Assembly (NCBI RefSeq): GCF_051106095.1 | Contig: NC_135786.1 | Coordinates: forward strand, 203,671,501 to 203,735,500 | DNA from: Pogona vitticeps | Taxonomy: Eukaryota > Chordata > Lepidosauria > Squamata > Agamidae | DNA length: 64,000 nucleotides | Reading direction: 5' to 3' | Shown: in pieces, positions 44,005-59,731 of the stretch | How the letters are laid out: each line of letters opens with the position of its first letter | Position numbering within the stretch: position 1 is the stretch's first letter | Notes under the pieces: model-generated | What the model was told of the DNA's origin: nothing | The model's database searches: none | What the model saw: only the letters and a program-made list of their open reading frames with translations | Translations under genes and position numbers: made by a program

Positions 44005-44012
44005 TTCTAAAC

Positions 44013-44850
44013 AAACCACACAGGGAGTGCCCCCAGATTGCTTTACACTACACCTGTGGAGAAAGTTCTCCCCTTAATGGAACCTCCAATGGGAAATAAA
44101 TTAGTTTTGGCCCATACCCCATTCCCCACTGCTGATTTATTTAACTGGAAACAAGATCTTCCGCCAAATCGAAAGGCCCTTCAGAAGTACCTGGAGTTGA
44201 TCCAACAATCATTACTTCTCACTACTCTTCTAAGCAGCCTCCTAAGCGAAGATGAGAAATGTCAGGCTCTTGCTAAGACCTACGCCTGGTATACTACTCA
44301 TAGGGTTCAACACATAGGCGATGGCAATGGAACAGTTGATTGGCCAAAAGCAGCAGCCCTCATAACCCAAGTTATTGATCCCAATCCTAATAAGCTTGCT
44401 GGGTCCAGCCTGATGAAAGCAGCAAGAAATGCTGTAAGGCATGGTCTCAAACTAGGAGTGCCAAAGGCTGTGAAACCTTCAGAGAGTATGAGATTGTTAA
44501 AAAACAACAACCAGGCAATCCCCAAATGAATTCCTGACAATGCTCAAGGATGGTTTTCGCCGGTACACTCACCTTGATCCGGATTTGGAATCAACAGCCA
44601 GCTGTGCTACAGGTGCAGCTCCAAAAGCACCCAGCCATGTGTGACTGCAGCCACTGAACTGCCCGAATCCTGCAGCTGGTCTGGTCAGACAGCTATGCAT
44701 CAACTGTAGCACTTTGCACATGTCTCTCTGCTGTCTGTCTACTCATTGTCTAAGATACAAGGGTGCTTCTGAGGAGAGATACCTGCTCAATAAAATGCTG
44801 GGTACAACAACTCTGAGTCAAGTTTCTTTATGAGACAAGGTAGCTCAGGC
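44013..44850 (+). mobile_element. Retroviral gag-like fossil with LTR-like tail
   Basis: An open stretch at 44038-44529 reads as a retroviral gag capsid-type segment (THTPFPTADLFNWKQDLPPN-like start, then LLSEDEKCQALAKTYAWY and AARNAVRHGLKLGVPKAVKP). A short AATAAA-bearing stretch near 44790 resembles an LTR 3' region. Only this part of the element is present, so it is an incomplete fossil. The closest family appears gamma/epsilon-like, with low certainty. Confidence 0.5.
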
Positions 44851-45815
44851 CATGCTTGACAGCAGCCCATGCAGAAGTATTTATGATCCACAGGACAAGA
44901 CTTTTATTTCACTCTTGCAAGCAGCCTTAAGTTGGGCTTGAGAGGGTGAAAGATATTTAAATAACTATTGACATACTGCAGAGGAAATAATGAGTGAAGG
45001 TGTCACATGACCTCTGAGGTCACATGATTGCTGGAGCAACAGTGTTCCAAGTTTGCCCACTTGCTGCTTTCCTGCCTCAACAGCCATTGGGTGCAGAGTG
45101 AGTTAGAGAGACCTTGGCTTTTCAAAATTCCTTACATTTACCTTTCATCTGGGCGTAACCATGGACTTTCTCAGCCATCCAGGTTCATAGTTTGTAGAGA
45201 TGTACTCTGTATCAATGGACAGGGTTGCTTTCTGTTTTGTCTATAGCTCTGGAAACTACATTAAGGCGTTGCCTGGGTAGTGTAGGTTTAAGGTGGTGAG
45301 GTCTGGCAGGGCAGTTGATGTACTTTTGAGAGGTTGCTGTTGTTTTTTAATGGAGATAAATGGGTTTGTTAGGGGGCAGCCAGATTTCAATAACAGACTT
45401 CCCACACAGATGGGAAAGAGTACTATTCGTGGGGATCCTTTTCTGGGTGCCCCCTTTCTGATAGAGCTGTGGGTATAGTTGTTGGAAATGAAACAGAAAT
45501 GTTTCATTTCATAAACATTTAACCACTCTGCCTGATTAATCTGTTTATTTTATCCTTAGCATTCATTAGATTGTATTCAGTTAATCTCCTTCCTTAGTAA
45601 CCATAATTAGAAAAAAAGTTTTTATGTTCAGAAATGAACAACATACCTCTTTACATATTGTTTTGAAGTCTGAAGGGTTCCAAAGATTATTGTGTCTGAA
45701 ATATTTGCCCATTTAATGTGTTAATATGCCAGGATCTATTGACTTGTTCAGATGAACAGTTCTCTTTCTGGGTTGATTTCTCTTGTATTTATTTCCATAT
45801 TCATAGTGTTAATTA

Positions 45816-46401
45816 CAGTGGTGCCTTGCTTAACGAGCGCACTGTGTAACAACGAATCCGCATAGTGACACATTTTTTGTGATCGCTAATACGATCGCAT
45901 TGTGATGTTTTGATAGGCTAAACATTGCATTGCGATGATCGGTAAGCGTTTCACTTACCGATCTTTGCATTGCGATGTTTAGAAAACAGCTGATTGGCGG
46001 TTCCAAAATGGCCACCAGGTGCAGAAAATGCCCGCCCGCAGCATTTTTGCACCCTGCCCTCGCTTACCGGGCAGTGAAAATGGCGGCCGGATGGGGGAAT
46101 CTTTGCTTACCAGTGAGTTTTTCCCCAATAGTAAAAAAGGTAAAGGTTCCCCTTGACAATTTTTGTCCAGTCGTGTCCGACTCTAGGGGGCGGCACTCAT
46201 CCCGCTCTTCAAGCCATAGAGCCAGCGTTTGTCCGAAGACAATCTTTCCGTGGTCACATGGCCAGTGTGATTTTAGACACGGAACGCTGTTTAAACGGAG
46301 TTTAATGCATTCCTATGGGTTTTTCCCCCCCGCATAGCGACGAATCAGGATAGCGACGTTAATCCTGGAATGAATTAACGTCGCTATGCGGGGCACCACT
46401 A
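45816..46401. mobile_element. Tigger/pogo-like MITE carrying a SINE fragment
   Basis: Ends CAGTGGTGCCTTGCTTAACG and ATGCGGGGCACCACTA, TA at 45814-45815 and 46402-46403. Interior blocks GCATTGCGATG and GGTTCCAAAATGGCCACC are shared with the copy at 54159-54592. A reversed Sauria SINE fragment lies inside. Confidence 0.85.
46136..46292 (-). mobile_element. Sauria SINE fragment inside the Tigger-like MITE
   Basis: Tail end AAAGGTTCCCCTTGACA, CCAGTCGTGTCCGACTCTAG, CTTTCCGTGGTCACATGG, stopping at GACACGGAACGCTG. The tRNA-like head is missing (5' truncation). Target duplication not resolved. Confidence 0.85.
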
Positions 46402-46489
46402 TACTTGTTTAAAATTTAAAGAGATAGTGGTTTATAAATGTTAATATATATCACATAACTATCTTCTAGGTAAAACAACATATCTTATG

Positions 46490-46975
46490 GTTAGGCACTG
46501 ACCAGGTAAGGGATCAAAACTCAGTTTAGATTTATTTATTTTTTACTACTTTCCCTTCTTGTATAGGCCAAGACACCAACCAGGTAAGAGATCAAAACTA
46601 ATTTTGGTTTATTTCTTCCTTTTTAACTGCCTTCTCTCCTTATACAGGTCAAGACACCAACCAGGTAAGAGATCAAAACTAATGTTGGTTTATTTTTTTC
46701 CCCTTTTTACCACCTTCCCTCCTTATACAGGCCAAGGCACCGACCAGGTGAGAGATCAAAACTAATTTTGGTTTATTTCTTCCTTTTTAACTGCCTTCCC
46801 TCCTGAAACAGGCCAAGGCACCGACCAGGTAAGAGATCAAAACAAATTTTGGTTTATTTCTTCCTTTTTAACTGCCTTCCCTCCTTAAACACACCAAGCC
46901 ACCAACCAGGTAAGAGATCAAAACTAATTTTGGTTTATTTCTTGCTTTTTAACTGCCTTCTCTCCTGTGCTGTGA
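46490..46975. repeat. Minisatellite, unit about 80 bp, about six copies
   Basis: Each unit runs ACCAGGTAAGAGATCAAAAC, TAATTTTGGTTTATTTCTTC, then CTTTTTAACTGCCTTCCCTCC and CAGGCCAAGGCACCG. At least five full units plus partial ends, with a few percent divergence. Every unit holds a GTAAGA after CAG-like text and a polypyrimidine-CAG, so it resembles repeated splice-site pairs. Confidence 0.9.
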
Positions 46976-47260
46976 TGTTTTTTGTGTTTTGGTGTTTTTT
47001 TTTTCCCAGCCCCATCGCGTTTCGGCTGGCTTTGTGTATGTGAAGGGTGTTTTTGTATTTTTTTTCCCCAGCCTCATTGTGTTCTGCTGGGTCTGGCTGT
47101 GTGTATGTGGAGGGTGTTTTTGTGTTTTTTTCCCCAACCCCATGGTGTTCTGCTGGGGCTGGCTATGTTGTTTGTTTGTTTGTTTGTTTTGGTGTGTTTG
47201 TTTTTCGACCCCAGCACATTCCTATGGGGCTTGCCGTGTTTTATTTTTATTTTATTTGTG
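46976..47260. repeat. Second minisatellite, unit about 65 bp, about three to four copies
   Basis: Units share TTTTTTTTCCCAGCC, a CCCATCGTGTTCTGCTGG-like block, GCTGTGTGTATGTGGAGG and GTGTTTTTGTGTTTT. It directly follows the first array and runs into the right part of a Tigger-like element. A (GTTT)n run is at about 47170-47190. Confidence 0.8.
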
Positions 47261-47264
47261 TTTT

Positions 47265-47400
47265 GGTATTTTCCGCCCGGCCAGAACGGATTAATGGGTT
47301 TTCAATGTATTCCTATGAGAAATGGTGCTTCCACTTATGACCATTTCAAGTTATGTACATCTTCTGGAACGGATTATGGTCGTATGTCAAGGCACTACTG
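47265..47400. mobile_element. Tigger/pogo-like right end
   Basis: TTTTCAATGTATTCCTATGA and CAAGGCACTACTG followed by TA (47401-47402). The left end was not found; the two minisatellites may be expansions inside this element. Confidence 0.65.
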
Positions 47401-47404
47401 TACT

Positions 47405-48895
47405 GTGGTTGCTGACCTTGAGCCAGATATCCTGGGCCTTAGAAAGCATGGGCAACAACAAGGCCATTGGAGGTGATGGCATTCCATTTAAACTAGTTAA
47501 AATCTTAAAAGACGACGCTGTTAAGGTGCTACATTAAATATGCCAGCAAGTTTGGAAAACTCAGCAGTGGCCAGAGGATTGGAAAAGATCAGTCTACATC
47601 CCAATCCCAAAGAAGAGCAATGCCAAAGAATGCTCCAACTACCGTACATTTGCACTCATTTCACATGCTAGCAAGGTTATGCTCAAAATCCTACAAGGTA
47701 GGCTTCAGCAGTATGTGGACTGAGAACTCTCAGAAGTACAAGCTGGATTTTGTAGGGGCAGAGGAAGTTGAGACCAAATTGCTAACATGTGCTGGATTAT
47801 GGAGAAAGCCAGAGAGTTCCAGAAAAACATCTACTTCTGCTTCATTGACTACGCAAAAACCTTTGACTGTGTGGAGCACAACAAACTATGTCAAGTTCTT
47901 AAAGAAATGGGAGTGCCTGACCACCTTATCTGTCTCCTGAGGAATCTATATGTGGGACAGGAAACAATTAAAACTGGATATGGAACAACTGATTGATTCA
48001 AAAGTGGGAAAGGAGTACAACAAGGCTGTATATTGTCTCCCTGATTATTTAACTTATATGCAGAATATGTATTGCGAAAGGCTGGATTGGATGAATCCCA
48101 AACTGGAATTAAGATTGCCAGAAGAAATATCAACAACCTCAGATATGCAGATGATACCACTCTGATGGCAGAAAGTGAGGAGGAATTAAAGAAGCTCTTA
48201 ATGAGGGTGAAAAAGGAGAGCACCAAAAATGGTCTGAAGCTCAACATCAAAAAAACAAAGATCATGGCCACTGGTCCCATCACCTCCTGTCAAACAGAAG
48301 GGGAAGATACGGAGGCTCCATGATCACTGCAGATGGTGACAGCAGCCAGAAAATTAAAGACGCTTGCTTCTTCAGAGGAAAGCAATGACAAACCTAGACA
48401 GCATCTTAAAAAGCAGACATCACCTTGCTGACAAAGGTCCGAATAGTTGAAGCTATGGTTATTCCAGTCGCAATGTATGGAAGGGAGAGCTGGACCATAA
48501 AGAAGGCTGACTGCTGAAGAATTGATGCTTTTGAATTGTGGTGCTGGAGGAGACTCTTGAGAGTCCCCTGGGCTGCAAGGAGAACAAACTTATCCATTGT
48601 GAGGGAAATCAACCCTGAGTGCTCACTGGAAAGACAGATCCTGAAGCTGAGGCTTCAGTACTTTGGCCATCTGATGAGAAGAGAAGACTCCCTGGAAAAG
48701 CCCCTGATGTTGGGAAAGTGTGAAGGCAAGAGAAGAAGGGGATGGCAGAGGACAAGATAGTTGGACAGTGTCATGGAAGCTACCAAAATGAATTTGATCC
48801 AACTCTGGGGGGCAGTGGAAGACTGGAGGGCCTGGCGTGCTCTGGTCCATGGGATCATAAAGAGTCGGACATGACTTAACGACTAAACAATAAAA
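47405..48895 (+). mobile_element. BovB LINE, RT and C-terminal part
   Basis: The plus strand encodes NKAIGGDGIPFKLVKILKDD, KAREFQKNIYFCFIDYAKTF, LRYADDTTLMAESEEELKKL (RT catalytic box YADD), GLKLNIKKTKIMATGPITS, and the C-terminal WCWRRLLRVPWAARRTNLSI ... [20 protein letters not shown], ending in the BovB tail (GACATGACTTAACGACTAAA). 5' truncated (no endonuclease), with many frameshifts. BovB is known to have moved horizontally between squamates and other animals. Confidence 0.92.
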
Positions 48896-49439
48896 TAGGT
48901 TGTTGGCAGGAGAGGTAAGTAAATGTTTGGGAGGAACACAAGGTCCTATCCAGACCTGCTCTCTTCCATATATACTTCACACATTTTGTCTCCATCTCAC
49001 TCCATAGCCAAATCTTTACCCCCCCCCTCAGTCCCTACATCTGAACTCATCCACTATCACATTGACCTGCCCTCCCCACACCTCCCTCCCTCCAGCAACC
49101 GACAGAACATGTCTCTTCTTCTCCTACCCACAATCCCCCATCATTGCTTTTCATATGCACATACCAAGACATACTATTACTTTTTTTAAAAAAATCCATC
49201 ACTTCTAGACCCACCCAACTCCCCTCTCATACATACACACTCTACCTTCTTCCCAGCCGTATGGCTCCCCTATAGGAGATCCTCCCCTCCCAATCCCACA
49301 CCATGCCACATCTCGACTCCTCTGCCCCACATGGACAAAAAGCATCCCACTATGCACTCCCCTCATCCCTTCCATGTCCCACATGCCTGACAGCCCAAAC
49401 CAATCCCTCACACCATTTATAACATGCCCCCCACAACCC

Positions 49440-50335
49440 ACCCCTCAATAGAGGGGTTAAAATCAATTAAGTGTGTTCCTAGTTAACTCCAACACTTGAG
49501 TCCATCTCTGTATTTCTGGAGCTGGTGGGCAATGTATACCTCTGCCGGCGTGGATTCATATGCTTGCTTGGAACTATTTTTCCCACATCTCCTGATCTGA
49601 CATAGGCAGGTAGAGGCACCAATTGGTGCTTCCCACAAGGCTTTGCTGGGGCTGGATGTTGGTCCAATTATAAGATCCCTCTGCCCCCAGCCAGCCCTTT
49701 GAGTTAACCTGCCCACCCTGGGTCCAGTGTGGCTGAGGTGGTCGCTTCAGGGCCGGATAGGAATTTTGGGTCCGTCTCACCTGATTGGCATATAAAAGGT
49801 GGGCAGATGTATTTTTGCCTATCCCACACTGTTTACCCATGGGATTCTGAGGGCTATTCTAGGTTTTGAGTCATGTTTAAATAGGTCAAACTGTCAGGTA
49901 GTATAGAAGGTGAGTTTCAGTGAGCTCCCAAAAAGCACATGGGGTCTTACTGCACCCAGCATCACAGCAACCAGGATCTGGAGTTTCAGTTGCTGGGATG
50001 AGGGGTGAATAAGGTATAATCCCATCCACTGCATGCCTTAGTTTTAGACAATTGGATGGATGGCAGATAGGGAGGTTTTTCTTCCCAGTCTGTGGCCATC
50101 TGGGTACGAGGTGTTCAGGGGACAGCTCTGACCAGGAGCTTGGGACTTACCCGCTTAGGATTGGAGAGGGGGCAAGAGATACCCCTAGAGCCTGCCCCAG
50201 GGATCCACATGCCATCCAGGCCCCTCTGCAGGATGAGAGTGTGGAGGTTAAAAGCAATAAAGTGTGGCCCTTGTTAACTCCAACACCTGTGTCTGTCTCT
50301 TTATTGTGGGAGTGGGTGGGCAGAGATTAAATAAC
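49440..50335 (+). mobile_element. LTR-retroelement fossil, two related LTR-like 3' ends
   Basis: Two similar segments, at about 49452-49540 and about 50245-50330, share a GTTAACTCCAACACYTG block preceded by GGTTAAAA.CAAT.AAGTGTG and followed by GTCT.TCTTTATT-type sequence. This is consistent with two LTR 3' parts about 0.8 kb apart. A TATAAAAGG at about 49793 could be a promoter remnant. Incomplete and old; no coding part is recognised. Confidence 0.4.
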
Positions 50336-51174
50336 AGTGGTGGAGGAAAACATAGAATATTAATTTCATGAACTTTAAAATATCATGTGAATAAATCTAC
50401 AGTGTTTTGGAAATGCATAGTATTACTGTGTATTCCAAAGTGTCAATAGTCAACAAGAGACCACAGCGGAATATTGTAACTACAAAAATTCTCAAATGCT
50501 TTCCAGACAGTTTACATGTCTCTAACATTTTCTCTTTTGCATTCTTTTTTCAACAGCTCCACAGTTCATCCCAAAAGCAGTCTTGACTGCCACTAGCAAA
50601 GTTCCATCTCCCACCCCTCCAAATGTAGGATTTCCACAAGAATAGTCACAGGCCTGACACTACACTGATTTCCTACTGATTCTGCCTCTTATTACACAAG
50701 AGGTGAATTACCGAGACAGGCTCACATGATCAGCATTGCTGATTTATCAAGAAAACATCAAACTAGTGGCATTCCCATTTGGACATACGGAAAAAAGCTC
50801 TTCACTTTCTCTTGATCCTGAAGGATAGAGATCCAAGGGTTGGACCCTTATAAATTTTAAACAGAAGTTTCCAAGAGCAGCAAATGGAGATGGTATTTGT
50901 AGCAATCTGTGACAGATTGTTACCACTGATCATACAGGTAAAAGGTAAAATGAATGGAAGAAGCAGTGCGGGAAGACTAATCAATTATTGGTCTGGATAC
51001 AACACAATATCATTGTTTAGAGTTGTTGCATGCATGGTCAGAATGCCCACAATGACATCCACCCTCTAATAGGAAACAGATGAGAAGACCACTGTCTCTT
51101 CAGTTGGATGGGTTGGAGTAAGATGTTCCTTGCTTAAGAACTGAATTTCCTTTTTTCCTTTTTCAGTCTGCATT

Positions 51175-51955
51175 TGGTCCTGCCATTAGGCAGAAGGGGA
51201 CAGGTGATTCAGAAGTCATATACTTTTTGTTTGTTCCTTGTTGGCCATGGCTCTTTGGCCCCAGCAAACAAGCAGCAGCAGGAAAGGAAAAGAAAAGAGA
51301 GAGGGAGGGAACGAGTGACAGACCATCAAGACCGACAGATGGACGAGCACGAACTCTCCACGGCAGGTTGCAAAAGGAGACGGGGCGGGAAGCAGGCATG
51401 ATAAGGCTTTTTTCTCAGCATCCCCCCCCCTTCCGCGGTACGTCTGGGCAGGGAGCACAGGAGCATGCGGCCAGGTTGCGAGCGGGGCCCCTCCTTCACC
51501 TCAGCTGCGGAGAGGACGGGGCGACAGCAGCAGCAGCCACGCCAGGTGACCCACGAATAGCGGGGGGGGGGGGGAGAGATAAAAGTAGAAGCCCTGGTGG
51601 CACCAAACCCCTGAGGGAGAAAACTGCCAGGCAGGGAGAGGGCTCCCCTTCTGTACGCATGGGCACTTCAGGGGGGCAGGTGGGACCCAGCCCCTACGAG
51701 GCAGCGAGGAAGCCCCTCACTTGCCAAGTAGGTGCCGCCACTGCTTCTCCTGCTCCAGGTTGGGCTGAAATTAGAAGCCAGACAGATTTTGTTGCAAGCA
51801 CAACACGCCCACCCACAAGCATGACACGTCCCTCTGCAAGTGCAACATGCCCCCCTGTGCGTGTGTGCAGGGGGGCAGAGATCCATGTACACAGCCCAGT
51901 TAAAGGAAGCCCACGGACTGGCACTAGGCCACGGACCGGGAGTTGATGATCCCTG
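51175..51955. mobile_element. hAT-family element, long variant B
   Basis: The right end (GGAAGCCCACGGACTGGCAC ... GATGATCCCTG) is in the same orientation as variant A. The interior (about 51200-51795) is the inverted complement of the variant A interior: its CAGCAAACAAGCAGCAGCAG and GGTGGGACCCAGCCCCTA match the complement of 43200-43810. It ends at 51955, followed by CTCTAGAC. Left end not recognisable. Confidence 0.75.
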
Positions 51956-51956
51956 C

Positions 51957-52650
51957 TCTAGACTCACAAAGAGTATGACTTAATAAGAAGCTGCTGGCAT
52001 ATGCAAAGATCCAGGTCTATAGAGCCTGTCCTGAGTACACCCCTGTACTGCAGTGAGTACTGGACCCTTTGTGCATGGCAGAAGAGGAAGCTGAACACGT
52101 TCCATATGTGTTGTCTCCAACGCATTTTTGATATCACCTTGCAGGACAAAGTTCCAAATAGGGTAATCCTAGAAAGAGCTGGAATTTTTAGCATGTATAC
52201 ATTATGAAACAGCAATGTCTACGTTGGCTCGGGCATGTTGTGAGAATGGCTGATGGTTGGATTCAAAAAGATCTCCTGTATTGAGAATTAGTGCAGGGAA
52301 AGCGCCCCAGAGGGAGACCACAGCTGCGATATAAGGATATCTGCAAGGGGGATCTAAAGACCTTAGGAAAGGACCTGAACAGATGGGAAACATTGACATC
52401 TGAGTGCTTAGCCTGGAGGCAGGCGGTACAGCATGGCCTCTCCCAATTTGAAGAGACACTTGTTCAGAAGGCTGAGGCAAAGAGGCAATCCCCAAACCAG
52501 CAAAATCAGGGAGCTGGACAGGGGACAGACTGTATTTGTCTTCGGTGTGGAAGGGATTGTCACTCTCAAATTTGTCTTCTCCGCCAAACTAGACACTGTT
52601 CCAAGACTTCTATTCAGAGCATGGTACCATAGTCTCTCGAGACTGAAGGA
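51957..52650 (+). mobile_element. APE-type LINE, 3' part (continuation of 40440-42938)
   Basis: Resumes at SRLTK and reads KKLLAYAKIQVYRACP, then WQKRKLNTFHMCCLQRIFDI, QDKVPNRVILERAGIFSMYT, GKRPRGRPQLRYKDICKGDL, WRQAVQHGLSQFEETLVQKA, and a zinc-finger-like CLRCGRDCHSQICLLRQTRH near the C-terminus. Frameshifted. The text at 42938 and here is continuous, so one LINE was split by the block between. Confidence 0.82.
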
Positions 52651-53884
52651 TGCCTACATGGTGATATATTCACTTCATAAAATTTGTAGGGCTTAATTAC
52701 AAACAAATATAGTCCACTCAAAGCTAACAGTCTTAGGGAACCTTAAAGACTAGGGTCTTAACTGAACTGGGAGGTCCAACTAGAGAACACCCTGTGAACC
52801 ACATCATTTATTTATGTGCTGTCTCACCAAAATCCCATTGGGTCTACTACAGGTGGAACCAATAAATGGATTTAAACCTAACAAGTTTCATTTGGCACAA
52901 GTGTTCATGGATCTCAAAGGCCTCTGAAGAAGTGAGTTACAGTTCATGAAAGCTTATGTTTAATATGTTAGTCTTTAAGGTATCACAAGACATATTCGTG
53001 CAAATCATAGTAGTCTCACCAGATCTTTCCTGCCTCTCCCCACAGAAAACCACTCCAGTGAGGAGGTAGGGAGCAAGTCTCTCCACTCAGCTGCTGGATA
53101 TGATTACAAAGCACCCATGTTTATTAGCTGGTTTTACTATAAGAAATGTAAATTTTATCATGGAATCAGAGGTCCCCTTTTTCACATGGCACCTCTGCCA
53201 TTTAGTTTTAAAAGCCATTAAAAGTCAATGTGAGTGGCAAGAGGAAGCCATAAGACTACCATAAAAAGGCAATAATTTTGATCAGTATTATGCATATTCA
53301 AGTAAAATAAAGAAAAATGGCAAGTACAGCGCAGTTCAGGTTGCAGGCATAACTACAGAATAGTTTTTATAATGACAAGAAAATCAATTTGATCAGCATA
53401 GATGATACAAAAAGATAATATAAAAAGCAAAAGAGGACAGAGATAAACCCTCAAGATAAATACACCAGCAGTGCAATCCTATATATGCCTCCTCAGAAGT
53501 AAGTCCTGTGGGACGCCATCTTAAGTGGGCAAAAGACCGCAGCCAGAGCTGTAATTTGGTCTTTGTACACCAATCTAATTTAAATGGGTTTATCGTGCTG
53601 GAAACAGCTCTATCATCACTGAAGGATAAGGCAAATCCATCTACTAAGTGGCATGTTTTGTTTATTGTCAGTTGGCAAGAAGTCCATCATTTGTGTAAGC
53701 AGCAAAACAAAATCTGAGCATGAATGATTCCTATGCAAAACCACTGGAAGCAGCAGCCTCTACACAGTGACTGTTACACTCCTTAATCAAACATACAGAA
53801 CGTGCTCCATGAAAACATTACTACCCAAAATACATGGATTAAATACTGGGGGAAAGTTTACATTTTTATTATAATTTATTTTAT

Positions 53885-57827
<3,943 letters not shown>

Positions 57828-57831
<4 letters not shown>

Positions 57832-57879
57832 TACCTTATCAACTGGTTTGTTCTTGGCTGCTATGTCTTTCTCAAAGAT
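57828..57879 (-). CDS. ELOC: ELOC exon carrying the start codon
   Basis: A 52-nt exon on the minus strand between a TTTTCAG acceptor (57882-57880) and a GTAAGT donor (57827). Only the last four bases, ATGG (57831-57828), are coding; the rest is 5'UTR. The split first codons (ATG G|AT) join to GAT GGA GAA GAG of the next exon and give the conserved MDGEE start. Without this exon the next one has no start at the right place. Confidence 0.88.
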
Positions 57880-59104
57880 CTGAAAACAAAATGGAAAAGT
57901 ACATATAAGTTCAAGTTCATTCTTGAAAGCAAAGTGCTGTTTGGTGACAACAAAAGGTCACCAACTGCTGCCTTTTCTTTAACTGCTACTGAAGTTAAAT
58001 AAAAACCTAATGTAGCTGTGTTTACCATACCACATTACAAAGTCAAAGGCATATAGTATTTTCATTATTCACTTCTTTCTAGTCTGCAACCAAGGTTATA
58101 AAGGAAACTTTACTGCACAAGAAGCAAAAGATAGGACTATTTCTAGGTACTAAGTCCGTCTAGGGATTCTGTGGACCAGAAAAGCTAATAGCCTCCAACT
58201 ACATTCTGATCCTACATCTAAGTGGATGAACCTATTTTTGAGGCCTCGGGTTTTGCCTAACATTGGTAATTTTGCCTTACTGGGAATAATTTTTCTTTGG
58301 ATTCATCTGAAATAAGATTCTGTCCCAAATCCTCTTACATAGTTATACTGTGCAATGTGGACAGAAACATTTTGGGGGGCAAATTGCTTCAAATAAAGAA
58401 ATCACCGTAGACAACTTCTATTACATACTGAGTCACATACCTCAGTGCACAACAGATGTCTATAGTGATTTTTGAGGCAATTTGCCTCCAGAATTAGATA
58501 GTCAGGACTGCACCTGAGTAAATATGCAAGGGAATGTTAGCATCTTACACAAAAATGGGTACATTAAAGTAGATTTTAAAGATCTGACCACTTTGCTAAC
58601 CTCAAATCTAGATTAGCATGATGTGACATGTTTTATGAGGAGCTGTACTTCCAAACAGTTCAGAAATTTCAGATTGTTCAGCGTGAGGCTTTCTAGCAGT
58701 AAGCCAATGAAACCTGGAAACCTTCAAATAGTTCCAGACCAGAAACACCTCAAACTCCTCAAGGAGTGACTCCTTCTGCATATTTCCACTCATTCCTGTA
58801 AATCATATCGGAGCATATTAATTCCTAGTTTCATTTGTGCATCTTTTTTGTTCTTCACAGCTACACTGCAGAATCACTCTGCATTCCTATGAGCCTCATC
58901 TGAACAGATACTGTATATCATTTGTTACTGATATACAGAAACAATATTTTTGTTTCTTTTTCTTTTCTTTGCCAACATGATGAGACAGATTAACAGAGCT
59001 ACTTCTTTGAGGATTGTATTGATCACAGTAATGGCAATCAATAGTTGCATGCTGTGCTTTGGTCCAATTAAGGGGGGGGGGAAGAGAACCCTATCAAATC
59101 TGAA

Positions 59105-59730
59105 AATAAATGCTGAGAAATAAAAAGGTTGTCAGGATGGCCCTGTGGCAAGGATTTGTGGAATTACATATAGTATTTGTAGAACTAGAAGGGAACTGTT
59201 GTGCTCAAGACCCGGGCCTTGCGCGGAAATTTCCTAACTTAAGGCAAGGAAGGGGTTTACTACCAGAACCCTTGCCCCAGGGCAGTAACGGCCGCGTATA
59301 TGACCCATTAGAATGGATTGTGTCAGTGTACCCCCGGAATTTCCTTGGTGGCCGGAAGGTGATCAGACCAGGCCCCGAGTTCCAGCAGAAGCCTCTGGAG
59401 GGAGACTGGGCCCGCCACCCTTGTTGCGGGACTGTGTGTGCAGTAAGGAGCACCCCGCTACGGCCGATGACAGATCGGGAGCGCTTTGGCCCGGCCCCCT
59501 GGTAAACATCGATGGGAATGGAGAAACGCGGCGCCCCAAAAGATACCATTTGTTATTGGACGATGTTTTAAGGGATCCGTTTGATCCAGTTGAGTTAAAT
59601 ACTTATTCAAATAAACTTGTTGATTTTGAAGAAGATTTGCCTCCTCATCTCTTTCCCGCCTTTACTACTCAACCCCCCCGGCTGCCGTACCCACTTGTCA
59701 CACCACCACAGCCAAGATCCCACTAGTCCT
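59105..59730 (+). other. Unidentified coding-like island
   Basis: A 600-bp GC-richer island in ELOC intron 1 with two overlapping open stretches (59110-59505 and 59313-59726). Readable text includes GLARKFPNLRQGRGLLPEPL, DPLEWIVSVYPRNFLGG, and DVLRDPFDPVELNTYSNKLV, DFEEDLPPHLFPAFTTQPPR. The composition looks protein-like: balanced residues, and few stops in a region with many elsewhere. I do not recognise the family; a retroelement (gag-like) fossil is one possibility. Left flank: poly-G and an A-rich stretch. Confidence 0.35.
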
Positions 59731-59731
59731 G

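Noticed and set aside
46490-46975. Regular spacing of repeats considered as a CRISPR array.
   Set aside because: Units are about 80 bp and nearly identical throughout with no unique spacers. It is a minisatellite in a vertebrate genome.
48930-49440. C/T-rich stretch with many short frames.
   Set aside because: Low-complexity pyrimidine-rich DNA; no coding features, and no repeat unit was clear enough to name.
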